Of a stretch of DNA of 64,000 nucleotides, positions 33,055 to 44,549 are shown in pieces. The DNA comes from Antilocapra americana (taxonomy: Eukaryota > Chordata > Mammalia > Artiodactyla > Antilocapridae), in NCBI GenBank assembly GCA_007570785.1, contig ML664175.1, positions 7,546,511-7,610,510 of the forward strand, read 5' to 3'. The position numbers and the translations under genes were made by a program. A model generated the notes under the pieces. That model saw nothing but the letters and a program-made list of their open reading frames with translations. It was not told where the DNA came from and made no database searches. Position 1 is the stretch's first letter. Each line of letters begins with the position of its first letter.

Positions 33055-34740
33055 CTTTAATTGAACTATAATAGGCTTAAAATATTAGTTTCTGCTATAC
33101 AGAATAATGATTCAGTATTTTTATATACTTCATTAAAGATTATTACAAAATAATGACTATAATTCCCTGTGCTAAGCAATATATACTTGTTGCTTATCTG
33201 ATTTATATTTAGTAATTTGTATCTCTTAATCTCACACCTTTGTGTTGCCACTTGCTTCCCTCTCCCCACTGGTAACCACTAGGTTTTTTCTTTCTGCATC
33301 ATTAGTTTGTTTTTATTTTGCAGTACATATTCATGTTGTTTCATTCTTTAGATTCCATATGTAACTGATATCATACAGTATTTGTCTTTCTCTGACATAT
33401 TTCACAAAGCATAACACTCTTTAGGTCCATCTATGTTGCCTCAAATAGCAGTATTCTTTATGCCTGAGTAATATTCCATCATGTGTATATGTACCACATT
33501 TTCTTAATCCAATCATCTGTAGATGGTCACTTGGGTTGCTTCTATATCTTATGTATTGCAAATAGTGCTGTCATAAACATTGGCGTACATACACCTCTTT
33601 GAATTATGTTTTTATTTTTATTTTTCCAGATACATACTCAAGAGTAGAATTGCTGGATCATATGGTAGTTCTATTTTTAGTTTCTTATGAAACTTCCATA
33701 CTGTTTTCCATAGTGGCTGCACCGATTTACATTCCTACCAATAGGATACAAGGTTTCCCTTTCTTCACATCCTCTTCAACATTTGTTATTTATAGACTTT
33801 TTGATGATAGCTATTCTGACCAGTATGAATCTATTCTGATTTTGATTTGCATTTCCCTGATGATGAGCAATATTGAGCATCTTCTCATGTACCTGTTGGC
33901 TATCTGTGTGTCTTTTCTGGAGAAATGTCTTCTTTGGAGAAATATCTATTCAGTTCTTCTGCCCATTTTTTAAATCAGGTTGCTTATTTTTTGATGTTGA
34001 GTTGTATGATCTTTTTATATATGTTGGATATTAATTATTGATCATATCAGTTGCAAATATTTTCTTTTTTTATTTCTTTTTATTACAGAGTTTTATAGAA
34101 AGAACACATCTGAGTGTCATTCCATTGGTGATGGCAATTGAACAATACTCATAGAACATAACTTCTTGAGTAATAATTATCAAAGGTTATACTTGTATAA
34201 TATTGAGAAATATAGAACAAAATACAATTATTGGAGGACAGTTGCTCTAAAATATTTTCATTTTGTTGATGAAAGCTTTTATACTGTAAAGGAAACCAAG
34301 TTTAATTATGTCCCATTTATTTTTTGCTTTTATTTCTCTAAAAGGTGGATTCTAAAAGATATTGTTATTATTTGTGTAAAAGAGTGCTTCATCTATATTT
34401 TCCTCTAGGAGCTTTATATAGCATCCAGTTTTGCATTTAGGTCTTTAGTACATCTTGAGTTTATTTCTGTATATGGTGTTAGAGAATATTCTGATTTCAT
34501 TTTTAAATTTAGCTGTCCAATTTTCCCAGCACCACTTATTGAAGAGACTGTCTTTTCATTGCCTCCTTTGAAATAGATTAATTGACCATAAGTTCCTGGG
34601 TTTATTTCTCAGCTCTGTGTCCTATTCCATTGATCTATGTATCTGTTTTTGTACCAGTATCATGCTGTTTTGCTTACTGTAGCTTTGTAGTATAGTCTGA
34701 AGTTTAGGAATATAATTCCCCTTTGGGGAAAACCAGTTAT
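33055..34740 (-). mobile_element. Old L1MA-type LINE, antisense
   Basis: Reversed 3' UTR at 33055-33470, then ORF2 C-terminal sequence ('GAGTAATATTCCATCATGTG', 'ATAGTGGCTGCACCGATTTA', 'CATTTCCCTGATGATGAGCA') and more upstream ORF2 to 34740. Interrupted by the small insert at 34065-34249. Confidence 0.83.
34065..34249 (-). mobile_element. Short poly(A)-tailed retro-insert of unknown source
   Basis: About 185 bp of non-L1 sequence interrupts the L1. On the minus strand it ends CTCTGT-AATAAA-AAG followed by an A-rich tail, that is a polyadenylation signal (34079-34084) next to poly(A). AAATATTTTC at 34055-34064 and 34250-34259 may be a 10-bp TSD, although part of the right copy could be native L1. 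It fits a 5'-truncated 3' UTR retrocopy. The source transcript is not recognised. Confidence 0.5.
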
Positions 34741-34759
34741 GCCAACTTTATTAATTCCT

Positions 34760-36125
34760 CATGGTTTTTTACTACTGTTTCTTTATATGTAAGTCCCCAT
34801 GTATATGAGTGCATGTGTGTGTATTTGGAGGCTCTCTGATTCCAATGTTTTACAAATCTGTTTTGTGACAATATTACACTCTACCGATTTTCATAGCTTT
34901 TAAATTACTCTTGATAATTGGTAGGGCAATGGTATTGTCTACTCTTTTTTACATTGTTGGCTACTCTTAGACTTTTTTTTAAAACATAAATTTTAATGTG
35001 TTTTAGAGAAGTCGGTGAAAGTATCTTATTGTGGTATTGATTCCATTGCACAGTCTTTACATGTTATTTTAGGGTATTATATCTTTAAATACTGAGTTTT
35101 CTTACCCATAAAATTATATAGTTTTCTATTTATCCATTTTATTATCTCTTTCAAAAATGTTCTTATAATTTCCTTTGTAAAGATCTTGAACTCGTTTTGT
35201 TAGATGTTTTCTGTGGACATAGTATTATCCTTACACTACTGTGAATAAAAATTTTTGGTATATTTTTTCTTGCTGTTGTTTAGTTGCTCAGTCATGTCCA
35301 ACTCTTGGAAACCACATGGACGGTAGCAGGCAGGCTTCCCTATCCTTCATCATCTCCCAGGGCTTGCTCAAACTCATGTCCATTGAGTCGGTGATGCCAT
35401 CCAATTGTCTCATCCTCTGTTGTCCTATTCTCCTGCCTTTAATCTTTCCCATCATCTCGGTCTCTTCCAATGAGTTGGCTTTTCACATCATGTGGCCAAA
35501 GCATTGGAGCTTCATCATCAGTCCTTCTAGTAAGTATTCAGGATTGATTACCTTTAGGGTTGACTGGTTTGATCTCCTTAGAGTCCAAGGGACTCTCAAG
35601 AGTCTTTCCCAGTACCACAGTTCAAAAGCATCACTTCTTTGGTACTCAGCCCTCTTTATGGTTAGTTGTTCTCATTAAAATGTAAGCATAGCATTTCCTT
35701 CTTTATGTGAATTTTTAAATAGAGTGACTAGAATGGACATTCTTGCTAGTTTTAGTAGTTTGTAGGTTCTTTTGGACTTTCATGCAATTAGTTTGTTTCT
35801 TCAAACAAGGACTTTTTGCCTTTCTTGCTTAAGTGTGGTCATTGGAATACTGTGCTAAATTGTAGAAATTGTATTAGAAATATGTATCTGATTCCTGACT
35901 TCAAGTTTCATCATTTATGTATGGTGTGTTGTGTTTTAGTAAACATCTTTCATCGAGGTAAGAAAATTGCTGAAGAGTTAGTTTAATATGGTTTTGCTTT
36001 CTTTTGTTTCTTTGTTTTTGGTAATTAATGAATCTTTAATTTTATTAGTTTAATGTATGTAGTGAGATTTTTCTCTTTTCCTTCAATACTTTAATGTGGT
36101 CAGTTATACTGATGGGGTTTTTAAC
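34760..36125 (-). mobile_element. Ancient L1/HAL1-like LINE, antisense, split by BovB
   Basis: T-rich sequence with ORF2-like reversed blocks such as 'TTGATAATTGGTAGGGCAAT' and 'GTTTCATCATTTATGTATGG'. The BovB fragment at 35271-35664 interrupts it. Subfamily not determined. Confidence 0.5.
35271..35664 (-). mobile_element. BovB 3'-end fragment, antisense
   Basis: From GTTTAGTTGCTCAGTCATGT through 'ACTCATGTCCATTGAGTCGG' to 'CAAAAGCATCACTTCTTTGG'. About 390 bp of the C-terminal ORF and 3' end, 5'-truncated. Confidence 0.92.
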
Positions 36126-36389
36126 ATCAACTAAGTTGAGTTATAAGCTTTCTCTGTAAAACACAACCATTTTTAAGATATATTTTCATTTATTTTAAAA
36201 AGAAAATTTGTCACGACTGCAAACAGAAAATGTACACTTCCTACTAATGCATTCTTACATAAAATAACAAATTAGTGTTACTGAATGCCAGCTCTGCTTT
36301 GGGGGGTCTTATATATGCCAGCTGTCTTGTTCCTGACTTCTCAGAAATAAAATCTCATGTCATAGCACGTGGCCTCCTGGGAAATGTAA
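36126..36389. other. Unassigned non-coding sequence
   Basis: No family recognised; it is bounded on both sides by old L1. Confidence 0.4.
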
Positions 36390-36558
36390 AACATATCCAC
36401 TTTAAGTGTATAATTTGATGTGTTTGACTGTTTACACCACGTAACTCACTTCAGAATCAAGATGGAGAAAATTTCCAGCAACCCAGAAAGTTCTCTCATG
36501 CCCTTTGCAGTCAATTCCTCCAGCCTGCTATACTAGGCAACTGCCTATCTGGTCCTAA
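36390..36558 (-). mobile_element. L1ME-type 3' end, antisense
   Basis: 'ACTTTAAGTGTATAATTTGA', 'CACTTCAGAATCAAGATGGA' and 'CCAGAAAGTTCTCTCATGCC' are the reversed 3' UTR. It probably continues across the L1_BT into 39222-39850. Confidence 0.75.
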
Positions 36559-36850
36559 TTACTGTATTACTATATATTATAGTATTACTATAAGATACTA
36601 TATTACTATTTATAGTAATTATTATAAATTACTATAAATTCTAAATTACTATATAGAATTACTATAAATTTTATACTATATTTACTATATATAGTAAATT
36701 ATTATGTATACTATAAATTACTATATATATAGAACTTCCCTGGTGGCTCAGATGGTAAAGCATCTGCCTACAATGCACTATATATATAAATTACTATAAA
36801 TTTATACTATAATTACTATAAATTCTATAATTAGAATTCATTACTATAAA
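36559..36850. repeat. AT-rich tandem array (TATAAATTACTA-type)
   Basis: Irregular repeats built from ATTACTATAAATT and TATATA words, with short lengths and many variants. A 46-bp SINE head is lodged inside at 36732-36777. Confidence 0.85.
36732..36777 (+). mobile_element. Bov-tA tRNA-like head only (46 bp)
   Basis: GAACTTCCCTGGTGGCTCAG ... CATCTGCCTACAATGCA is the first third of the tRNA-like head of Bov-tA. The B-box, body and 3' tail are absent. ACTATATATATA lies on both sides (36720-36731 and 36777-36788). Confidence 0.85.
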
Positions 36851-37963
36851 TTCATCTCTTCCTCTTGAACTAGAGAAGAATGGAATAATACAGTATACGT
36901 ATTTTTTTTTTTTATTATTGTTTTTGGCATACATTTTCATGATATCACCATGGGTTTACATATGCTTCCCCTCCGGATCCCCCCTCCCTCCTCCCTCCCC
37001 CCCGGGAAATCTCGCTGCACCAGTCCCGAGCATCAATCCTGGGCTGGCGATTGATTAGACATATGATGATTAACTTGTTTCAATGCCCTTCTCCCATATC
37101 ATCCCACCCTTACCCTCATCCACAAAGTCCACGAGTCTATTCTATACATCTGCGTTCCTTTTGTTGTCTCCCATGTTGGGTTCTCGTTACTGTCTTTCTA
37201 AATTCCATATATATGTGTTAATATACTGTATTGTTGTTTTTGCTTCTGGCTTACTTCACTCTGGATAATGGGCTCCAGTTTCGTCCATCTGAGTAGAATT
37301 GCTTCAAATGAATTTTTTTTTAATGCTGAGTAATATTCCATTGTGTATATGTACCACAGCTTTCTTATCCATTCATCAGTTGATGGGCATCTAGGTTGTT
37401 TCCATGTCTTAGCTATTGTAAACAATGCAGCGATGAACATTGGGGTGCACGTGGCTCTTTCAATTCTGGTTTCCTCGGTGTATATGCCCAGCAGTGGGAT
37501 TGCCGGGTCATATGGCAGGTCTATTTGCAGCTTTTTAAGGAACCTCCACACTGTTTTCCATAGTGGCTGTACTAGTTTGCATTCCCACCAACAGTGTAAG
37601 AGGGTTCCCTTTTCTCCACATCCTCTCCAGCATTTATTGCTTGTAGACTTTTGGATGGCAGCCATTCTGACTGGTGTAAAGTGGTACCTCATTGTAGTTT
37701 TGATTTGCATTTCTCTGATAATGAGTGATGTTGAGCATCTTTTCATGTGTTTGTTAGCCATTTTTATATCTTCCTTGGAGAAATGTCTGTTAAGTTCTTT
37801 GGCCCACTTTTTAATTGGGTTGTTTATTTTTCTAGAATGGAGCTGCAGGAGTTGTTTGTAAATTTTTGAGATTAATTGTTTGTCTGTTGCTTCATTGGCT
37901 ATTATTTTCTCCCATTCTGAAGGCTGTCTTTTCACCTTGCTTATAGTTTCCTTTGTTGTGCAA

Positions 37964-38169
37964 AAGCTTTTAATTTTAATTAGGTCCCATTTGTTTATTC
38001 GTGTTTTTATTTCCAATATTCTGGGAGGTGGGTCATGGAGTATCCCGCTTTGGATTATAGCAGAGAGTGTTTTGCCTATGTTATCCTCTAGGAGTTTTAT
38101 AGTTTCTGGTCTTATGCTTAGATCTTTGATCCATTTTGAGTTTATCTTTGTGTATGGTGTTAGAAAGTG
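37964..38169. repeat. Left copy of the gap-flanking 206-bp duplicate
   Basis: Identical by eye over its full length to 38570-38775 and ends at the first N. Confidence 0.95.
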
Positions 38170-38569
38170 NNNNNNNNNNNNNNNNNNNNNNNNNNNNNNN
38201 NNNNNNNNNNNNNNNNNNNNNNNNNNNNNNNNNNNNNNNNNNNNNNNNNNNNNNNNNNNNNNNNNNNNNNNNNNNNNNNNNNNNNNNNNNNNNNNNNNNN
38301 NNNNNNNNNNNNNNNNNNNNNNNNNNNNNNNNNNNNNNNNNNNNNNNNNNNNNNNNNNNNNNNNNNNNNNNNNNNNNNNNNNNNNNNNNNNNNNNNNNNN
38401 NNNNNNNNNNNNNNNNNNNNNNNNNNNNNNNNNNNNNNNNNNNNNNNNNNNNNNNNNNNNNNNNNNNNNNNNNNNNNNNNNNNNNNNNNNNNNNNNNNNN
38501 NNNNNNNNNNNNNNNNNNNNNNNNNNNNNNNNNNNNNNNNNNNNNNNNNNNNNNNNNNNNNNNNNNNNN
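38170..38569. other. Assembly gap (400 N)
   Basis: A 400-N run between two identical 206-bp copies of the same L1 segment. Deleting one copy and the Ns restores a collinear L1 ORF2. Confidence 0.99.
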
Positions 38570-38775
38570 AAGCTTTTAATTTTAATTAGGTCCCATTTGT
38601 TTATTCGTGTTTTTATTTCCAATATTCTGGGAGGTGGGTCATGGAGTATCCCGCTTTGGATTATAGCAGAGAGTGTTTTGCCTATGTTATCCTCTAGGAG
38701 TTTTATAGTTTCTGGTCTTATGCTTAGATCTTTGATCCATTTTGAGTTTATCTTTGTGTATGGTGTTAGAAAGTG
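38570..38775. repeat. Right copy of the gap-flanking 206-bp duplicate
   Basis: Starts at the last N and repeats 37964-38169 base for base. Confidence 0.95.
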
Positions 38776-39221
38776 ATCTAGTTTCATTCTTTTACAAGTG
38801 GCTGTCCAGTTTTCCCAGCACCACTTGTTAAAGAGGTTGTCTTTTCTCCATTGTATATTCTTGGCTCCTTTGTCAAAGATAAGGTGTCCATAGATGCGTG
38901 GATTTATCTCTGGGCTTTCTATTCTGTTCCATTGATCTATATTTCTGTCTTTGTGCCAGTACCATACTGTCTTAATGACTGTGGATTTGTAGTATAGCCT
39001 AAAGTCCGGTAGGTTGATTCCACCAGTTCCACTCTTCTTTCTCAAGATTGCTTTGGCTATACGAGGTTTTTTGTATTTCCATACAAATTGAGAAATTATT
39101 TGTTCTAATTCTTTGAAGAAGACCTCTGGTAGCTTGATAGGAATTGCATTGAATCTATAGATTGCTTTAGGTAGTGTACTCATTTTCACTATATTGATTC
39201 TTCCAATCCACGAACACGGTA

Positions 39222-39850
39222 TTTTTGTGACTGGTTTCTTTCACGTCACATGGTGTTATTGAGATCCATCTATGTGCTCGTATGTAACAGCAGTGTATTT
39301 TTTTATGGATATAGCAAAATTTGATTACTTGTTATTCTGTTGGTTGACATTTGTGTTTCTTATGTTTAGCTATTAATACGGTTTGTGTGAATTTTTGTAT
39401 TAAGTCTTTGTGTGGACATATGTTTTCATTTTTTGTTTTTTTCGGGTAGCAAAATGCCTGGGTCATATGGCATGTTTAAATATTTTGGAAGTAACCTGTT
39501 TTCCCAAGTGTAGCATTTTACATTGTCACCTGCAGTATAAGCAAGTTTAAGTTGCTTCACGTATTTGTCAACACTTGTCATTCTTTTTGATTTTAGTCAC
39601 TATAGGATGTGTCATAGTATCTTATTATGGTTTTAAATTTGATTTCCCCAGTGATTAATGATGATCATCTTTTTAGGTCCTTTTTACTCATTGATATATT
39701 TTCTTTGGTCAAGTGTCTGTCAGTTATTTTGTCCAGTTTTAAATTGGGTTTTCTTAGTGTTTTAGATACAAATTTATACTTTTCCTCAGTTGTTGCTTTT
39801 TCTTTCACTTTTATTGAGTATTTCAAAGACTAGAACTTTTACATTTTGAA
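39222..39850 (-). mobile_element. L1ME-type LINE, antisense, continuation
   Basis: 'TTTTTGTGACTGGTTTCTTT' and 'GCCTGGGTCATATGGCATG' continue the old L1 interrupted at 36901. Reads into ORF2-derived sequence. Confidence 0.72.
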
Positions 39851-39979
39851 ATACACATCATTTAGTTTTCTTTTGAGATTGATGTTTAAAAATTGCTTAA
39901 TGTAAAAAATAGATTTGTAGGATATATTGAAAAGATAATGTAGAGGTCATTATGTTCCTCCAGTGGTTATTATTCATTT

Positions 39980-41735
39980 TCCTGCAGTGGTTATCTTAGA
40001 GTATAGCATCAAAACCAGAATTTTAGCACTGGTACTGTCTGTCTGTCTCTCTCTATATATATATCTACATATAGATATATGTCATTTTATCACATTTTAT
40101 AGATCATATAGCCACAACTGTAATCAAGATATGGAACTATGCCATCATCAAGATTTATCCCTCATGCTTTCCCTTCATAGTTAGTTTAGTTATTCGTATC
40201 CATCCCTCCCCTCCTCAACTATTTACAACCCCTGGCAAAAACTAATCTGTTTTCCATCCATTTATTTTTGTCATTTCAAGAATATCATATAAACAAAATC
40301 TTAATTCTTAAATTATGTTGAGATAACAGTGTTTTTTTCCCCCCACCGAACATAATGGGCTTGATCTATTTAAGCTGTTGTTTATCAACAATTTGTTTTT
40401 ATTGCCAGAGTAATACTGTATGATATAGATTTATCAGTTTAACTAGTCAGCTATTGAGGGACATTTTGATTCTTTCCAGATTTGGGCTATTAATATAACG
40501 CTGTTATGGACAACCATTTGTAAGTTTTTATGTGGACACGTTTCATTTCTCTAGGATAAATGCTCAGGGGTACAATTGCAGGTCATAACTATATATTTAG
40601 TTTTATAAGAAACTGTCTGGTTTCCGGAGTTACCATATCATTTTAATTCCCACCGACAATGTATGAGAGATCAAGTTTCACTGCATCCTTCCTAGCATTT
40701 GGTATTGTCAGTGTTTCTTGTTCTGGCTATGCTGATAGGAGTGCAGAAGCATTTTGTTATGGCGTTAATGTGCATTTCCTGAACATCTAGTGAAACCATC
40801 TTTTCATGTGTTTGCTTTTTGTCATGTGTCCTCTTGAGTGAAATGTCTCTTTACATCTTTTTTCCTTTTTCTAATTCTTATGTGTGGCTTTTGTAGGGTG
40901 TTTTGGTTTTGTTCTGGGGTTTTTTACCATTGATGAAAAATGGTACTTTTGAAAGTTCTTTATGTTATTTCAGGTACTAATCATTTCTTAGATATGTAGT
41001 TTACATTTATGTTCTTCCAATTCATAGCTTGTTTTTTCATGCTTTTAACATGGTCTTTCCAATAACAAAGTAGTAAATTTTGAATAAAGTTATTTTTCTT
41101 GTATCATACTTTTGGGATCATGATTAAGAGCTATTCAGAGTTCTATGCCTTTTAATATTTTTTCCTTAGTTAACTAAGACTTTTGTAATTTCCCAGTTGG
41201 AAACAACTGAGTATTACACACACACACATAACTTAAATGTGTGATTTGTCTTGAGATAAGGTTTTCCTAAGATGTGAGGTTAGGGCTGAGGTAGTGGTTT
41301 TGCTTATGAATACACAATTGTTAAAGCACCAGTTGTTGAAAAGTCTATCCTCCATTGAATTCCTTTTGTATCTTTGCAAGAAATCAGTTGTGTAGGTCTA
41401 TTTCTGATTTTTGTGTTCTACTGCATTGATTTATGTTTCATTCTATCTACTGATAACACATAGTCTTGGTTATTATAAATATAAAATAAGCTTGAATTTG
41501 AGTAGTAGAATTCCTCCATTTTTCTTCCTTGTCTGCTTTGGTTTTGCTATTCTAGTTCTTTGCTTTCCATATAGTTTTTAGAGAAATCTTCTATGCGCCT
41601 ACAAAAACTTTCTGGAATTTTAAGGATTGAATTAAATACGTATTGAAATATGTATTCGGTTCTTATAAAAATATATATAAAACTTTATTAAGTTTTATAT
41701 ATATTTGTAAAGATCTTGCTGTCTTAAAACTTCCA
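39980..41735 (-). mobile_element. Second L1ME-type LINE, antisense
   Basis: A new reversed 3' UTR ('AACTGTAATCAAGATATGGA', 'CCATTTATTTTTGTCATTTC') followed by ORF2 blocks ('GCTCAGGGGTACAATTGCAG', 'TAATTCCCACCGACAATGTA') and upstream sequence to 41735. It contains a GTCT/CT/TA simple repeat at 40033-40080. Confidence 0.72.
40033..40080. repeat. Compound (GTCT)n(CT)n(TA)n tract
   Basis: Short runs of GTCT, CT and TA/TATC units. Confidence 0.85.
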
Positions 41736-42230
41736 ATTTAGGGGAGATGAATCAAAGTGGCAAAGTAAGAAGATCCTGAGCTCATCTTCTAGATGAGCTC
41801 ATGGACATCAAAACTGCAACTGCATATAGAATAACTACCCCTAAGAATGACCTGAAGATCAATAGAACATGTCTTCTACAGCTAAGGATATGAAGGCCAC
41901 ATTGTGACAGATAGGAAGGGTAGGGATGCGGTCTAGTCAGAACCTGCACCCCGATGGAACAAAGCACAAACAGGAGGAGATGTCACAACCACAGAGGCCC
42001 CTCCACAGATGCAAGTGATGTAAGTCCCACATCAGGCCTCCCAGCCTGGGCACCTGCATTAGAGAGATGAGCTCCCATGATGTCTGATTTTAAAAAATGA
42101 GTGAGATTTTCCAGGAGAGCTAGAGAGCTGTGAGACTCTGCTCTTGAAGGGCTTGCGCACAGACTTGCTCACTCCGAGCCCCAGCACAAAAGCAGCAGCT
42201 TAAAAAGAAGCTGGCTAATTTGAGAAGGGA

Positions 42231-42426
42231 GCTTCCCAGGTGGCTCAGCGGTAGAGAACCCGCCTGCCAATGCAGTAGACATTGGAGATGCAGGTTTGAC
42301 ACCTGGGTTGGGAAGATCCCCTAAAGGAAGAAACAGCAACCCACTCCAGTATTCTTGCCTGGAGAATCTCATGGAGGGCTACAGTCCACAGAATCACAAA
42401 AAATCAGATGCAACTGAGCATGCGAC
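42231..42426 (+). mobile_element. Bov-tA SINE, sense
   Basis: GCTTCCCAGGTGGCTCAGCG head with an 11-12 base internal insertion, then 'GGGTTGGGAAGATCCCCTAA' and 'GCAACTGAGCATGCGAC'. It inserted into the L1M 5' UTR. Confidence 0.93.
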
Positions 42427-43576
42427 AAGAGCAGATTTATTGACTAACTTTAAGGTATCTGCCAAAGGGGCAGAAATGTGGTAGGACTTTCTATAGGAAA
42501 AGAAATACTGGTGGGCACCATTCTTTACTCTTTCAACTAGCTAGCCTGGCACTGCAAGGTGCCATTTCTGGCACTCTCCTTTAAACTAGCTAGTACTTGG
42601 AGCCCTGCCACAGCATTCCCTTGAGGACAAATCACTGTTCAACCTCCCTGCAGCTGGCCTCTCCACAAAGCTTCTGCCCTGTTCTACCTGGGGGGCCACT
42701 TTGGCCAGTCCTGGTAAACTTCTAAAGTGGTTCCTGCTCTGGGACACCAGCTGCATATCCCAGCATGCCTTCAGGAGTTGTGACCAGGCTTTTCATCCAG
42801 TAATGCTGGGGGACACACATCGGCATGCTTGCAAGATTCACTGCCAGGCCTCACGGACAGCTGTGTGGAGTGACAGGCCCACCCACAAGGGTGGCCACAG
42901 CGGTCACTGCCAAGCCTTTCAGACAGCTATCCAATCCCACCCACCAGCACATTTGCAAACATTATGGCTCAACCACAACTGGAGGGCACCTATAGCCCAC
43001 ACAGGGGATACTCCTGGGGCATCTGGGGGAACTGTGCCACTAGGCTCCATGGGACATGTTCTACATAAAGCCACTCTTTCAAGATCCAGAGACATAGCTT
43101 ATAAACTTAATACATAGAAGCACACACAGAATTATGCAAAATGAGGAAACAGTAGGAATATATTTCAAACAAAAGAACAAGACAAAACCACAGAAAAATA
43201 ACTAAATGAAAGAGAAGCAATATACCAAGAAGAAAGTGTTCAAAGTGTTAGTCATCAAACTTGTTCATCAAACTTGGAGTTCACCAAACTTGGAGAAGAA
43301 TGGATAAACTAAAGTTAGAACTGAAGATTACAGTAACGGAAATGAAAAGTGCACTGCAGGGAATCCACAGCAGACAAGAGGATGCAAAAAATGAACAACA
43401 ATTTGGAATACAGAGTTGTAGAAATGACACAATTGGAACAGCAAGGAGGAAAAAGAGAAAATTTAAGGGACCCCTGGGGCAACAAGAATACTAACATTTG
43501 CATTGTATGCATCCCAGAAGGAGAAGGAAACCTACTTGAAGAAATAATGGCTGGAAACCTCTTTGGTGGTGGTTGA

Positions 43577-43781
43577 TGGTTTAGTTGCTAAGTCATGTTC
43601 AACTCTTGAGACCCCTTGGACTGTAGCCTGCCAGGCTCCTCTGTCCACGGAGATTCTTCAGGCAGAATACTGGAGTGGGTTGCCATTTCCTTCTCCAGGG
43701 CATCTTCCTGACCCAGGAATTGAACCCAGATCTCCTGCATTACAGGCAGATTCATTAACAACTGAGCTACAAGGGAAGCCC
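43577..43781 (-). mobile_element. Bov-tA SINE, antisense, near full length
   Basis: GGTTTAGTTGCTAAGTCATG ... GAATTGAACCCAGATCTCC ... GAGCTACAAGGGAAGCCC. It splits ORF1 of the ancient L1M; GAAACCT words on both sides may be the TSD. Confidence 0.93.
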
Positions 43782-44427
43782 AGAAACCTTCCTAACCTGG
43801 AATAGAAAACACATCCAAGTTCCAGAATAATAGTCTCAAGCAAGATAAATCCAAAGACCCATATTAATACATTCGATAATTAAGAGTCAAAAGTTAGAGA
43901 CGCTTTAGTTGCAAGAGAAAAACTAGTTACATACAAAAGACCCCTCATAAGCTATTAGCTGATTTTTCAGAAGAAAACTTGCAGACCAGAAGGGAATGAC
44001 AATATATTCAAAGTACTAAAAGGAGAAAAAACCCAAAAAACAAAAAATCATAAACACTCTACCGGGCAAGGTTATCGTTCAGAGAGAAGGAGAAATCATT
44101 TCACAGATAAGCAAAAGCTAAAGGAGTTTTTTACCACTAAGCTGGCCTTACAAAAAATGTAAAAAGAATTTCTTCAAATGGAAAAGGCAAAGCCATAACT
44201 AGAACTAAACTTAAGAAAAATCTCAATGGTCAAAGCAGACTTTGGAAAGGCACATATAAATAGAATATGAAGGTTTAAAGACAAAAGTAGTAAAATTGTA
44301 CCTTAAATACACACAAACTACTAAGATATAAAATATCAAAAACATAAAATGTGAGGGTAAAAAAGTAATGCTTACTCAAATTTAAGGTGCCATCAACTTT
44401 TTCTTTGGGTGGAATTTTTTTAAATTT

Positions 44428-44549
44428 ATTTTTTGTTTGTTTTTGGCCACGCTTCACAGCTTGTAAGATCTTAGTTCCCAACAAGGGATTGAACCTAAGC
44501 CACAGTGAAAGCATGGTGTCCTAATCACTGGACCACTAGGGAATTCCCC
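44428..44549 (-). mobile_element. CHR-type cetartiodactyl SINE, antisense
   Basis: TTTTTGGCCACGCTTCACAG ... GATTGAACCTAAGCCACAG ... CACTGGACCACTAGGGAATTCCC. The tRNA-derived head is distinct from Bov-tA. This family is shared by ruminants and whales/hippos, so it predates Bov-tA. Confidence 0.85.

Larger units (their letters stand above)
37198..39189 (-). pseudogene. L1 ORF2 C-terminal remnant with open frame
   Basis: This is the C-terminal part of L1 ORF2p, the endonuclease/reverse transcriptase that carries out target-primed reverse transcription. The endonuclease and RT domains are lost by 5' truncation; only the region after RT remains. The frame is open with no internal stop on either side of the gap and ends at TAG (37198-37200). 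A CX3CX7HX4C zinc-knuckle-like motif (CWRGC...HCWWEC) is intact, whereas the copies at 3538-4014 and 53864-54064 have lost cysteines. The apparent 663-residue length is inflated: 38170-38569 is N, and residues derived from 37964-38169 appear twice. No promoter and no start codon of its own. Confidence 0.88.
36901..39221 (-). mobile_element. Young L1_BT, 5'-truncated, antisense
   Basis: From the tail: poly(T), 3' UTR with the C-rich tract 36979-37004, then the C-terminal part of ORF2 up to about 39221. It interrupts an older L1: 'CAGTATACGTATTTTT' on the left joins 'GTATTTTTGTGACTGG' on the right if the element is removed, giving a TSD of about 8 bp. Allowing for the duplicated 206 bp and the 400 N, the true element is about 1.7 kb. 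Confidence 0.94.

Noticed and set aside
36559..36850. AT-rich array considered as a replication origin or matrix-attachment site
   Set aside because: Base composition alone does not support a function; reported only as a repeat.
37880..38776. Plus-strand frame of 298 codons
   Set aside because: Antisense shadow of L1 ORF2, bridged by N and by the duplicated 206 bp.
42701..43117. 138-codon plus-strand frame
   Set aside because: Lies in the 5' UTR of an ancient L1M. No known domain, and the surrounding L1 explains the sequence.
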